Assembly: GCF_009671245.1 (NCBI RefSeq)
Contig: NZ_VTFS01000002.1
Coordinates: forward strand, 1 to 64,000
Source: Marinicella rhabdoformis
GTDB lineage: Bacteria > Pseudomonadota > Gammaproteobacteria > Xanthomonadales > Marinicellaceae
Direction of reading: 5' to 3'
Length of the DNA: 64,000 nucleotides
Below, one piece after another: positions 17,079-26,214 of this stretch. Both the position numbers and the translations under genes were made by a program. Every line of letters starts with the position of its first letter. The first letter of the stretch is position 1. A model generated the notes under the pieces. That model saw only the letters and a program-made list of their open reading frames with translations. It ran no database searches and was not told the origin of the DNA.

Positions 17079-18269
17079 TTACAAGGCTTCGATGATGCCT
17101 GCGGCACCCATGCCGGTGCCGATACACATGGTGACCATGCCGTATTTACCTCCGGTTCTGCGCAAGCCGTGGATGGCTGTGGCTGCACGACAAGCACCTG
17201 TGGCACCCAGTGGATGGCCCAAGGCAATCGCGCCGCCGTTTGGATTGACTTTTTCTGGGTTCAAGTCTAACTCGCCCATGACCGCCAATGACTGTGCGGC
17301 GAAGGCTTCGTTCAACTCGATCCAATCCAAGTCGTCTTGTTTGATGCCTGTTAAGCTCAATACTTTAGGTATCGCTTTGATTGGGCCGATGCCCATGATT
17401 TCAGGTGGCACACCGGCCACTGAGAAACCGTGGAAGACGGCAATCGGTGTTAGGTTGTCGCGTTTCAATACTTCTTCGTTACATAACAACAATGCGCCCG
17501 CACCGTCTGACATTTGTGACGAGTTGGCTGCGGTGACTGAGCCACCCATGCGGAACACAGGGCGAAGTTTGGCCAAAGTTTCTGGTGTTGAACCGGGTCT
17601 TGGGCCTTCGTCTGTGTCAACCATGCGGCTTGATGTGATGATGCCACCGTCGCGACTGTTCAGGTCAGGTTTTGATGACTTGATTTCAAAGTCGATGATT
17701 TCTTCATCGAAGTAACCATTTTCAATCGCGTGAATGGCTTTTTCGTGTGACTTGGCAGCAAAGGTGTCTTGTGCTTCACGGCTCACTTCCCACTGTTCGG
17801 CCACTTTTTCTGCTGTGATGCCCATGCCGTAGGCTATAGCCACTTGGTCATCTTCGAATACGGCCGGGTTCATGGCAATTTTGTGCCCCATCATGGGTAC
17901 CATGCTCATGCTTTCAGTACCGCCGGCTATTGCTGCGTCCATTTGGCCCGTGGCAATTTGTTGAGCGGCAATCGCCACTGCTTGGATGCCGGATGAACAA
18001 AAGCGGTTGATGGTCATGGCAGGTACACTTTCTGGTAAGCCGGCCAACAAGGCGGCAATTCGAGCCACGTTCATGCCTTGTTCTGCTTCTGGCATGGCAC
18101 AACCGATAACGATGTCGCCAATGCTTTGTGGGTCGAAAGATGGGTTGCGACCAATGATGGTTGACAAACAACGTGCCAACAAGTCATCTGGACGGGTTTT
18201 GTTGAACATGCCACGTGGCGCTTTACCAATCGGCGTTCTGACAGCTTCTACTATATATACTGGTTTCAT
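17079..18269 (-). CDS. fadA: Acetyl-CoA C-acyltransferase (3-ketoacyl-CoA thiolase)
   Basis: Thiolase catalyses the last step of beta-oxidation, splitting 3-ketoacyl-CoA with CoA into acetyl-CoA and a shortened acyl-CoA. The 396-residue protein has the nucleophile C91 in NRFCSSG, H352 in ALGHPLGATGACR and the second cysteine C382 in MCIGTGMGAAG, all in the standard order. It is the last gene of the minus-strand operon, 27 bases after the fused dehydrogenase/hydratase. The biosynthetic thiolase (PhaA-type) is an alternative by family, but the fad context favours degradation. Confidence 0.93.
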   Translation of the reverse strand: MKPVYIVEAVRTPIGKAPRGMFNKTRPDDLLARCLSTIIGRNPSFDPQSIGDIVIGCAMPEAEQGMNVARIAALLAGLPESVPAMTINRFCSSGIQAVAIAAQQIATGQMDAAIAGGTESMSMVPMMGHKIAMNPAVFEDDQVAIAYGMGITAEKVAEQWEVSREAQDTFAAKSHEKAIHAIENGYFDEEIIDFEIKSSKPDLNSRDGGIITSSRMVDTDEGPRPGSTPETLAKLRPVFRMGGSVTAANSSQMSDGAGALLLCNEEVLKRDNLTPIAVFHGFSVAGVPPEIMGIGPIKAIPKVLSLTGIKQDDLDWIELNEAFAAQSLAVMGELDLNPEKVNPNGGAIALGHPLGATGACRAATAIHGLRRTGGKYGMVTMCIGTGMGAAGIIEAL

Positions 18270-18296
18270 TTTGATTCTCCTATCAATTACGCACTA

Positions 18297-20663
18297 TTAG
18301 TTACGTAATGGTTTGCCGGTGGTTAAAGTGTGTTCAATTCGTGCCAATGTTTTCGGCATTTGAATCAGCTCCATAAAGTATTTGCGCTCAAGATCGAGTA
18401 AATACTGTTCAGATACCATCGAATCGGCATCGACATAACCGCCAGCAATCACAATCGCGATGCGTTTGGCAATTTGGTAATCATGTGGAGAAATCATGTG
18501 GCCTTCTAACATGTTGGCCAAAATCATTTCCATATTGGCAATCGCCGGTTTACCCGCGACGCGGATGTTTTGTTCTTCAGCTGGTGATACATACCCTTTG
18601 TCTGCCAAGTAAGTCACTTTGGCTTTGGCCACATGTAACAACTCATGCGCATTGAATACGATGTCAGTACATGGTTTCAAAAAGCCCCAAGCTTTGGCTT
18701 CTGTACCGCTGCCTGCCACTGCGGCCATGGCCACTTTCTTGAAGTAATGTTCAAGCATGGGGTAGAGGTCTTTACCAAATGATTCAGCAGCTGTACGGCG
18801 TGCAATTTCTTTTAAACCACCCCCGGCTGGTAACAAGCCCACGCCTGCTTCAACCAGGCCAATGTAGGTTTCAAATGCCGCGACAACAGATGACACCTGC
18901 ATTGAGAATTCACAACCGCCGCCCAAAGCCATGCCCCGAACAGCGATGACTGTTGGCACCGATGAGAAGCGTAATGATTGTGATGTTTGTTGGAACACGT
19001 CGACCAATTCATCAACTTGTGCCACTTGGCCTGAAGCAATCGCTTGTGCTGCAGGAGCCAAATTAGCACCCAGAGTGAACGGCTCTTCTGTTTGCCAAAT
19101 GATCAGGCCTTTGTAGTCTTGTTCTGCAATTGATACCGCTTTTCTGATGCCATCTAAGACGTCACGAGAAATGATGTGTTTCTTGGTTTTGAATGAAGCA
19201 ATAGCGATGCCATCACCTTGGTGCCACATCCTGAAATCATCATTTTCAAAAATGGTTTCGCCATAATTGGCTTGTTCAGAGATCAAGCGATCTGGGAACA
19301 GCTGACGCGAATACACTTCAGCGTTTGAGCGTGGTATGAATGTGTTTTCGGCTGCAGAATATGAACCTGCTGCCATGTGAGCGCCTTCAACTTCATTAAC
19401 CCAAGCCGGCAGGTCAGTGTTCGCCATGGCCAATCCATTGCTGATGTCTTGTTGAATCAAGGCGGCGATGTCATTCCAGCCTGAAGCTTGCCATGTTTCA
19501 AAGGGGCCTTGCGCATAACCGAAGCCCCAACGAATAGCAAAATCGATGTCGCGCGCCGAGTCGGCGATGTCTTCTAATTGTGTTGCACAGTAATGAAACA
19601 GGTCGCGGTAAATAGACCACAAGAACTGTGCTTGCGGTGAATCTTTCAATGCCTGTAATTTAAGCAAACGTTCTTGTGGTTTGCCTTTTTTTAGAATTTC
19701 TAAAACTTGTGGGTCGATTTCGGCATTTTGCGGTCGGTATTCACCTTGCTCTGTGTCCATGACCAAAATGTCTTTGCCTTTCTTCATGTAAACACCTGCA
19801 CGTGTTTTTTGACCCAAAGCGCCTTTTTCAATCAGGGCTGTCATCCAAGCAGGGTGTTCAAAATGTGGCTGCCAAGCATCATCAGGCAAACCATTTTTCA
19901 TTGTTGTTATGGTATGCGCCAAGGTGTCTAAACCCACCACATCAGCCGTTCTGAAAGTGGCCGATTTGGGTCGTCCAATTAAGACACCAGTCAATGCGTC
20001 AATGGTTTCAAAAGGGATGCCAAAGGCCGCGCCATGGTGCATGGTTGAAACGATTGAGAACACGCCTATTCTGTTGGCAATGAAGTTGGGTGTGTCTTTG
20101 GCAATGATGACGCCTTTGCCCACAACCATGGTCAACACGGCTTCTAAGTCTGATATGACTTGTGGGTTGGTGTTGTTTGTCGGAATGATTTCAACCAAGT
20201 GCATGTAACGCGGTGGGTTGAAAAAATGAACGCCACAGAATTTACTTTGTAATGAGGCGGGAAGTACTGAGGCCAATTCATTGATGCTCAGTCCTGATGT
20301 GTTGGTGGTGAAGATGGCATCTTCAGCGATGTAATCTTCGACCATGTCATAGACTGATTTTTTGATGTCCATCCGCTCTGCAACGGCTTCAATAATCAAA
20401 TCAGCTGATTTTAATTTAGCCAAATCTTCTTCATAATTAGCCGCTTCTATCAAGCCTAAAACTGAAGCGTCACCTAAGGGTGCAGGCTTGAGTTTTTTTA
20501 ATCCTGCCAAGGCTTTGTTGACAATGCCGTTTTTAGGACCTTTCGTTGCTGCGAGGTCAAACAATAATGTGGGTATGCCGGCGTTTGAGAAATGGGCTGC
20601 AATCTGCGCGCCCATCACGCCTGCGCCTAAGATGGCGACTTTTTTAATTTTCTTGAGTTTCAT
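18297..20663 (-). CDS. fadN: 3-hydroxyacyl-CoA dehydrogenase / enoyl-CoA hydratase, FadN-type domain order
   Basis: This bifunctional enzyme carries out the hydration and NAD-dependent oxidation steps of beta-oxidation. The dehydrogenase domain comes first (nucleotide motif ILGAGVMGAQIA at about 10-21, HFFNPPRYMHLVEI near 150). The hydratase domain is C-terminal (about 485-690, with the oxyanion-hole GMALGGGCEF and GLVEAGVGLLPAGGG). This order is that of Bacillus FadN, the reverse of E. coli FadB. The ATG at 20663, with GGAAA seven bases upstream, is preferred over an in-frame TTG at 20675; it gives 788 residues, the FadN length. The start lies inside the 3' end of the acyl-CoA dehydrogenase gene, a 20-base overlap. 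Confidence 0.93.
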   Translation of the reverse strand: MKLKKIKKVAILGAGVMGAQIAAHFSNAGIPTLLFDLAATKGPKNGIVNKALAGLKKLKPAPLGDASVLGLIEAANYEEDLAKLKSADLIIEAVAERMDIKKSVYDMVEDYIAEDAIFTTNTSGLSINELASVLPASLQSKFCGVHFFNPPRYMHLVEIIPTNNTNPQVISDLEAVLTMVVGKGVIIAKDTPNFIANRIGVFSIVSTMHHGAAFGIPFETIDALTGVLIGRPKSATFRTADVVGLDTLAHTITTMKNGLPDDAWQPHFEHPAWMTALIEKGALGQKTRAGVYMKKGKDILVMDTEQGEYRPQNAEIDPQVLEILKKGKPQERLLKLQALKDSPQAQFLWSIYRDLFHYCATQLEDIADSARDIDFAIRWGFGYAQGPFETWQASGWNDIAALIQQDISNGLAMANTDLPAWVNEVEGAHMAAGSYSAAENTFIPRSNAEVYSRQLFPDRLISEQANYGETIFENDDFRMWHQGDGIAIASFKTKKHIISRDVLDGIRKAVSIAEQDYKGLIIWQTEEPFTLGANLAPAAQAIASGQVAQVDELVDVFQQTSQSLRFSSVPTVIAVRGMALGGGCEFSMQVSSVVAAFETYIGLVEAGVGLLPAGGGLKEIARRTAAESFGKDLYPMLEHYFKKVAMAAVAGSGTEAKAWGFLKPCTDIVFNAHELLHVAKAKVTYLADKGYVSPAEEQNIRVAGKPAIANMEMILANMLEGHMISPHDYQIAKRIAIVIAGGYVDADSMVSEQYLLDLERKYFMELIQMPKTLARIEHTLTTGKPLRN

Positions 20664-22977
20664 CTTTATTTCCAAAATGGTTAATCAGTTGAATATTTAA
20701 TATGGCGTCATATGCGGCCCTGATTTGTTCCGCTTGTTCGACGCTGATGATGCCTGCGGCTAAGGTGCGGTTAATCAGCACCTGGTGATTCTTTGTTGTT
20801 AACGCCGTGCCAGTGGCATTGCTCACGGCGTGTTCTATGCTTTGTACTGCAGACAATTGCTTTGAGGCATCGGCGATTTGTTGCAATATGCTGTGTGGCT
20901 TGTTGCCATTGGCTTCTACTTGTGACAGGTCATAATCACCCTTGGGTGAAAAGCTGGCCTGATGAAAGGGTTTGCCAAAAGGGAATATCATGACTTTGAG
21001 GGCCAAGGCACCAAAGCGAGAAAAAGCACTGTTTATGCACTGGTTAAGTGCCCTTTGACTGAGGTAGAAACTGTCTTTTAATGATTGTTTAAGCAGCCAT
21101 TTTTCAGCTGGGTTATCACTTTGTTGTTCGTAAGCTTGGATCAAGACCATCAACATCAATAAGTGTTGGTTGCATGTCGCTAAATACCCTGTGAATTCGG
21201 TGTTGCTGTCTTTTTTTAATGACCACTTAATCAATGCCAAGTCGGCAATGAAAGCATAACTGGCACTGATGCGTTTGATGAAGTTTTGGCGTTTTTTCCT
21301 GCGCCAAAACAAACGACCAAACCATGATGTGCGGACGGCATAAACCCAGACCTTAGCCAATTGGTGCATAACCCATCCCATGTGTTTGAACAGGTAACGG
21401 TCTAATAGTTTGGGGTCAACCTTAGGTTCCGACATCAATGCAATTTCCTTGGCATACCAAGGATGTGAAGAGAGTGCCACTTTTTTCATCAATGGCAATT
21501 GGTTGATCTCATGGCTGTCACCATCCAGCTCCATACTTAAATGCTTGATGCGGAAGTATTGGTTGAGGTTATTTTCACCTTTGATGTTATGTGCGTGTGA
21601 TCCCAATATGGTGCGCAACCACGTCAACTGGTCTAAAGAGGCATCAAGGATAGAGTTTTTAAACAGTATGTGACTGTAACTCATGTTTTTGTTGTTGCCG
21701 GACATGGCCATTTGGTTGAGTAATTTGAGTCTTTGACTGTGGCTGAATTGTCGGATTAATTGTTTCTTCACCAAACGGTAATCGAGCAAGGCACGGCTGT
21801 TTTGTTTTTTGATGTGAGAAAAGTGCCACGAAATTAACGTACCACTTCGATGTATCGGCAATGATACTGCAGCGGGCCAAATACCTGCTGCAAATGATTG
21901 TAACTGGTAGAGTTGTTTGATGCCTTGGTTAACCGCACCAAAGCCCCCAATGATTTGGCTTAGGGGTATGAAAATGTTATCTGCTGACAGGTGGTAGTAC
22001 TGAAACAAACCTTTGAAAGTGGGGTTGCCGTGGCGCACTTTAATGTCATCTCTTTCAGTATCAAAGAGGCACAAGGCGGTGCCGAGTTTGGTTTTTTTAC
22101 TTAATTCATTGGTGAAATCTGTGACATGAATGGCCAAGTAAAACACCGATGATTTGTTTGTACCCATGACAATAACATCATCAAAACTCAGCCTGATGCC
22201 ATGAATGGTTTTGTTGTCGTGAACTTCGCTGTCTATTCGACCTTCAATTGAAGACTGGTTGTTTTCCAGTAGTTCATATAAAAAAGTTGGATTCAGAAAA
22301 ACTTGTTTTTCAGCTTGAGCAAATGCTGGTAAATATTGTCTTTTTTGTTCTTTTGAACCATGGTGGTTAATCAAAGTAATGGCAGACTCGCAGCTTAAAA
22401 TGCCCACAGCTGCACCCAGTAAAGGCTCATGACTGGCAATGCGTTCAATGACTTGTGTGCATTCATATGGAGTCAATCCCAGTCCATCGTATTGTTCAGG
22501 AGTTAAAATTCCCTGCAATCCAAGTGATGCCAAATATTCTGGAAAAGCAGAAGCAGTCGTTGTGGTTTGTTTTTCTATGGCATTGAACAGTTGTTTTACT
22601 TTTTGAGATGTCGCAGGAGAGTGGAGCAGTGCTGTTTTGAAGTCAGGATTGCCATTGAACAAGTTCTTCTCAAACTTTGTAGTTAACCAACCGTCATCAA
22701 TGCGACTGAATTTACGCCAGGCATTTTGATCTTTGTTATTGAGTCCATGAAGCATAGGGATGGTGACTAACCATCGCCGAATGGGGCGAATGTTAATCAA
22801 AGCCATCGCATTGAGCAGCAAGAACAAGGTAATGATGCCTTGTGTATTGGTGATGAACTTGAGTTTGTAAAAGACAAAAGGCGTTAAAAACCACAACACA
22901 GAAAGCAGCCAAAAAGGCAGGCGATAATAAGCCGCTGTGACTGATAGGGTAAAGAGTGCGAAGAAGTAGCTTAACAT
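20644..22977 (-). CDS. FadE-like acyl-CoA dehydrogenase, divergent
   Basis: The 777-residue protein has the layout of E. coli FadE: N-terminal hydrophobic segments (about 1-62), then an acyl-CoA dehydrogenase core, then a long C-terminal domain. Recognisable pieces are GILTPEQYDGLGLTPYE, HHGSKEQKRQYLP and the IGGFGAVNQG region. The usual flavin/substrate loop LTxPxAGSD is absent; the equivalent place reads VFLNPTFLYELLE. The GG-containing region before the catalytic glutamate is also weak, although MELDGDSHEIN may keep that glutamate. It sits directly after the TetR gene with no gap and overlaps fadN. It may be a specialised or impaired acyl-CoA dehydrogenase; the family call is sound, the activity is open. 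Confidence 0.75.
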   Translation of the reverse strand: MLSYFFALFTLSVTAAYYRLPFWLLSVLWFLTPFVFYKLKFITNTQGIITLFLLLNAMALINIRPIRRWLVTIPMLHGLNNKDQNAWRKFSRIDDGWLTTKFEKNLFNGNPDFKTALLHSPATSQKVKQLFNAIEKQTTTTASAFPEYLASLGLQGILTPEQYDGLGLTPYECTQVIERIASHEPLLGAAVGILSCESAITLINHHGSKEQKRQYLPAFAQAEKQVFLNPTFLYELLENNQSSIEGRIDSEVHDNKTIHGIRLSFDDVIVMGTNKSSVFYLAIHVTDFTNELSKKTKLGTALCLFDTERDDIKVRHGNPTFKGLFQYYHLSADNIFIPLSQIIGGFGAVNQGIKQLYQLQSFAAGIWPAAVSLPIHRSGTLISWHFSHIKKQNSRALLDYRLVKKQLIRQFSHSQRLKLLNQMAMSGNNKNMSYSHILFKNSILDASLDQLTWLRTILGSHAHNIKGENNLNQYFRIKHLSMELDGDSHEINQLPLMKKVALSSHPWYAKEIALMSEPKVDPKLLDRYLFKHMGWVMHQLAKVWVYAVRTSWFGRLFWRRKKRQNFIKRISASYAFIADLALIKWSLKKDSNTEFTGYLATCNQHLLMLMVLIQAYEQQSDNPAEKWLLKQSLKDSFYLSQRALNQCINSAFSRFGALALKVMIFPFGKPFHQASFSPKGDYDLSQVEANGNKPHSILQQIADASKQLSAVQSIEHAVSNATGTALTTKNHQVLINRTLAAGIISVEQAEQIRAAYDAILNIQLINHFGNKDETQEN

Positions 22978-23598
22978 TTAAGCCTGAAGTGATTGCAGAG
23001 CGAACTTAATCAATTCCTCAACAGATTTGTTGAAATACTCAGACTCTGTCATTTGTTTTGACATGCTGGAGGCGCCAAAATCGCTCATCGCATAGGTCAG
23101 AGAGCCAATGATGAAGTGAAACCGCCAAAAGACAGTTTCTTTATCCAAATGTGGTGCCGATTGATGAATTGCGTCGGCAAAAGCCTTGATGGTGTCGGTG
23201 TATTTGGTCGTCATCAATTGATGCAAATGCTCACCTTGTTCAGCATAGGCGCGAGCCAAAACAATCATGAACGTTTTTCCGCCTTGGTTTTTGTCATTGA
23301 TCATAAACAAGGCGGGTGCAATAAAAGCATGCAGCACTTGTTCAAGAACACAGGCTTGTTTTTCACCCTGATTTAATTCATCTAACATGCTTTGCCTGAT
23401 GGCAAAGAGGTTATTCAAGCGGCGTTCTAATACTTCGTTTATCAACTGTTGTTTGTTACCAAAGTGGTAGTTGATGGCAGCCAAATTACTTTGTGCTGCT
23501 TGGCTGATTTTTCTGATTGAAATGCCGGAAAATCCATGTTCTGCTATCAGTTGCTCGGTGGTGTTTAGGATGCGGTCTTTGGTAGATAAAGTGGTCAT
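22978..23598 (-). CDS. TetR-family regulator of the fad operon
   Basis: The 206-residue protein has an N-terminal TetR helix-turn-helix (about 25-48, ISIRKISQAAQSNLAAINYHFGNKQQL) and a ligand domain resembling those with a C-terminal TetR_C-type fold. It is the first gene of the operon; its stop abuts the fadE start without a spacer, so it would be co-transcribed with and autoregulate the beta-oxidation genes. A large inverted repeat lies about 55 bases upstream of its start. An acyl-CoA ligand is inferred from context. Confidence 0.88.
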   Translation of the reverse strand: MTTLSTKDRILNTTEQLIAEHGFSGISIRKISQAAQSNLAAINYHFGNKQQLINEVLERRLNNLFAIRQSMLDELNQGEKQACVLEQVLHAFIAPALFMINDKNQGGKTFMIVLARAYAEQGEHLHQLMTTKYTDTIKAFADAIHQSAPHLDKETVFWRFHFIIGSLTYAMSDFGASSMSKQMTESEYFNKSVEELIKFALQSLQA

Positions 23599-23653
23599 GC
23601 TAACAAGCGCTTTTTGAAATTGATGGCATTGTATCGAATGGTCGCATCAAAGG

Positions 23654-23686
23654 CAATTCAAACGTTCGTTTAATACGTTTGAATTG
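23654..23686. promoter_or_regulatory. Inverted repeat upstream of tetR-fad, probable operator
   Basis: CAATTCAAACG and CGTTTGAATTG are exact 11-base complements separated by 11 bases. The left part also holds the smaller palindrome AAACGTTCGTTT, a common layout for TetR-family sites. It lies 55 bases upstream of the TetR start. The rest of the 338-base gap up to ndk shows a -10-like TATACT at 23791-23796 reading toward ndk, but no clear -35 and no gene. Confidence 0.68.
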
Positions 23687-23936
23687 TTTGGTGATTTTAA
23701 CCTCAATTTCCGGAAGTTTGGTGCAATAAAAGAGTGGCTTAAACTCAAGCATTTCAAGCATTAGCGGTTTATTTTGGACGGCTTTGTTGTTATACTGCGC
23801 GGGTTTTTTAACGTGGGGTTTGTTAATTGCGGCTTAATAGCACATAACAAATCCTTATAAGTAATATTGACTTTTCTTTGTAAATCACAGATTTTAAAGA
23901 AAAAACCTTGAATAAATATCCAGTTTGGAGTAAAAA

Positions 23937-24356
23937 ATGTCACAAGAAAGAACTTTATCAATCATTAAGCCCGATGCGGTTGCGAAAAACGTCATTGGTC
24001 AAATCATTCAACGTTTTGAAAATGCAGGCTTAAAAGTCGTTGCAGCTAAAATGAAACAATTGAGTACTGCTGAAGCTGAAGGCTTTTATGCGGTCCATAA
24101 AGAAAGACCTTTTTTCAATGATTTGGTTTCTTTCATGACTTCAGGCCCTGTGTTTGTTCAAGTTTTAGAAGGCGAAGGTGCCATCTTGAAAAATCGCGAC
24201 ATCATGGGCGCAACAAATCCTAAAGAAGCTGCTGCTGGTACCATTCGAGCTGACTTCGCTGACAGCATTGACGCCAATGCGGTTCACGGATCTGATGCAC
24301 CTGAAACAGCAGCCGTTGAGATTGCATACTTTTTCTCAACAACAGAATTGAGTTAA
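23937..24356 (+). CDS. ndk: Nucleoside diphosphate kinase
   Basis: Ndk transfers the gamma phosphate between nucleoside triphosphates and diphosphates through a phosphohistidine. The 139-residue product has the full family length. It opens with [15 protein letters not shown] and carries the active-site [12 protein letters not shown] at about 114-125, with the catalytic histidine. A TTTGGAG ribosome site precedes the ATG. It is the first gene of the ndk-rlmN-pilF-rodZ cluster conserved in gammaproteobacteria, three bases before rlmN. Confidence 0.97.
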   Translation: MSQERTLSIIKPDAVAKNVIGQIIQRFENAGLKVVAAKMKQLSTAEAEGFYAVHKERPFFNDLVSFMTSGPVFVQVLEGEGAILKNRDIMGATNPKEAAAGTIRADFADSIDANAVHGSDAPETAAVEIAYFFSTTELS

Positions 24357-24359
24357 TAC

Positions 24360-25460
24360 TTGAAAAAAAGATCCACGCATTTGCTCGATTATGATAGAGC
24401 CGGATTAGAAGCGTTGTTCCTTCATTTGGGGGAGCAACGTTTTCGCGCGTCTCAAGCCATGAAATGGATTTATGGTGAGCGAGAAATGAATTTGGATGCA
24501 TTCAGTAATTTCAGCAAAACATTGCGTGAAAAGTTGAAAGCGGTATTTACATTGGATGTACCAGAATTGGTCAGTGAACAAAAATCAGTTGATGGCACCA
24601 TCAAGTGGCTGTTGAAAGTTGATGAAGTGAATGCTGTAGAGGTTGTTTACATTCCTGAAAAAAATCGAGGTACTTTATGCGTGTCTTCTCAGGTAGGTTG
24701 TTCATTAAACTGTACTTTTTGTGCCACCGGTGCGCAAGGGTTTAACAGACATTTGACCACGGCTGAGATCATTGCTCAAGTTTGGGTGGCTGCCAAGCAG
24801 TTAGACCATCATCCTGTAAAAAATCGACGCATCACTAACATTGTTATGATGGGCATGGGTGAGCCATTGGCCAATTACAGCAATGTTTTACCTGCTTTGA
24901 ATATCATGAGGGATGATTTTGGTTTTGGGTTTGCTAATCGACGTGTGACAGTGAGCACTGCTGGTATGGTCTCAAAAATTGATCAGCTTAATTTGGATGC
25001 TGATGTGTCTTTGGCGATATCTTTGCATTCACCTTTTGATGACTTGCGCGATAAACTGGTACCATTGAATAAAAAATACAACATTGAAACACTCTTGGCG
25101 TCCTGTCGTCGATTTATCAAAGACAAGAAAAAAGCCAGAATCACATGGGAATACACTTTAATTGACGGTGTAAACGACCAACCTGAGCATGCACGAGCTT
25201 TGACCAAGTTGCTGTCAAAAATTCCCAGTAAAATCAATTTAATACCTTTTAACCCGTTTCCAGGCACCCTGTTTAAGCAGTCAAAACCTGAAAACATCGA
25301 ACGGTTCAAAGAAATATGTATGAAAGCTGGCTACATTACGACTGTACGCAAGACCAGAGGTGATGACATTGCCGCAGCTTGTGGGCAATTGGCTGGTGAG
25401 TTTATGGACCGAACCCGACGATCGGGTCAGGTGAACAAGTTGGCATTGGAGTTAGTGTAA
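24360..25460 (+). CDS. rlmN: Dual-specificity 23S rRNA/tRNA adenine-C2 methyltransferase
   Basis: RlmN is a radical-SAM enzyme that methylates C2 of A2503 in 23S rRNA and A37 in some tRNAs. The 366-residue protein has the iron-sulfur cluster motif CSLNCTFC at about 118-125, MMGMGEPL near 162 and the GDDIAAACGQLAG motif near 342. The last supplies the methyl-carrying cysteine. The start is a TTG codon four bases after ndk, as shown by the fit of the N-terminus to the family; no in-frame ATG lies nearby. Coupling to ndk and pilF is typical. Confidence 0.96.
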   Translation: MKKRSTHLLDYDRAGLEALFLHLGEQRFRASQAMKWIYGEREMNLDAFSNFSKTLREKLKAVFTLDVPELVSEQKSVDGTIKWLLKVDEVNAVEVVYIPEKNRGTLCVSSQVGCSLNCTFCATGAQGFNRHLTTAEIIAQVWVAAKQLDHHPVKNRRITNIVMMGMGEPLANYSNVLPALNIMRDDFGFGFANRRVTVSTAGMVSKIDQLNLDADVSLAISLHSPFDDLRDKLVPLNKKYNIETLLASCRRFIKDKKKARITWEYTLIDGVNDQPEHARALTKLLSKIPSKINLIPFNPFPGTLFKQSKPENIERFKEICMKAGYITTVRKTRGDDIAAACGQLAGEFMDRTRRSGQVNKLALELV

Positions 25461-25461
25461 T

Positions 25462-26199
25462 ATGAAATACAGTTGGATTTTGGTTGTTGTTCTTTTGTCT
25501 GCTTGTGGGTCAAACCCCAGTAAGCCGAGCGGGCATTTATACCAAGAAAATGACAGTCAAAACATTCCAGCTGACAGCAAAGAGATGCTGAATGTTCGTA
25601 TGGGTGTGGCTTATTTTGAGCGAGGTGATTACGACACTGCCTTGGAAAAATTAAAGCGGGCATTGTCATATAATTCGAAGCTTGCGATTGCCCACTCGGC
25701 TATTGCAACAGTTTATGCCACATTGAATGCTCAGTTGGATGCTGAAAGGCATTACAAACTGTCTGTGAAATACGGACCCAAAGACCCAACAATTTTAAAT
25801 AATTACGGTACTTATTTATGCCAAAAAGGTGAATATGAGTTGGCTTTAAGTTATTACGAAAAAACTTTGGCTAATCCTTTTTACAAAACGCCAGAAACGG
25901 TACACGAAAATATGGGTGTGTGTTTGGTGCAGTCAAATCAACACAGCAAAGCGGAACCTCATTTCAGAAAAGCTTTGCAGTACAATTCGAAACTGCCTGT
26001 GTCTTTGTACAACATGGTGGTTGTGTCATCTGCTAAAGGTGACTATATGAAGGCCAGGGCTTTTTTACAAAGATTACAAAACGTTGCAGCATTGGATGAG
26101 CGAATTTTAAAAATAGGATATGAAGTTGAAACCGAGATGGGTAACAAGCGTGCAGCTAACCGATACTTGGGTATGATAAAGCAAATAAAAAGAAACTAA
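25462..26199 (+). CDS. pilF: Type IV pilus biogenesis lipoprotein, TPR protein
   Basis: PilF/PilW is an outer-membrane lipoprotein that helps the PilQ secretin assemble. The 245-residue product starts with a lipoprotein signal (lipobox LLSAC, cysteine at about 14), followed by about five tetratricopeptide repeats between residues 45 and 215. Examples are MGVAYFERGDYDTALEKLKRAL and NNYGTYLCQKGEYELALSYY. Length and position after rlmN match the pilF locus of other gammaproteobacteria. It begins one base after rlmN. No other pilus genes lie in this window. Confidence 0.9.
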   Translation: MKYSWILVVVLLSACGSNPSKPSGHLYQENDSQNIPADSKEMLNVRMGVAYFERGDYDTALEKLKRALSYNSKLAIAHSAIATVYATLNAQLDAERHYKLSVKYGPKDPTILNNYGTYLCQKGEYELALSYYEKTLANPFYKTPETVHENMGVCLVQSNQHSKAEPHFRKALQYNSKLPVSLYNMVVVSSAKGDYMKARAFLQRLQNVAALDERILKIGYEVETEMGNKRAANRYLGMIKQIKRN

Positions 26200-26214
26200 C
26201 CAGACCCCAAAACA

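Noticed and set aside
23761-23961. Minus-strand 66-codon frame upstream of ndk
   Set aside because: Low-complexity translation overlapping the ndk start and its ribosome site; no recognisable protein.
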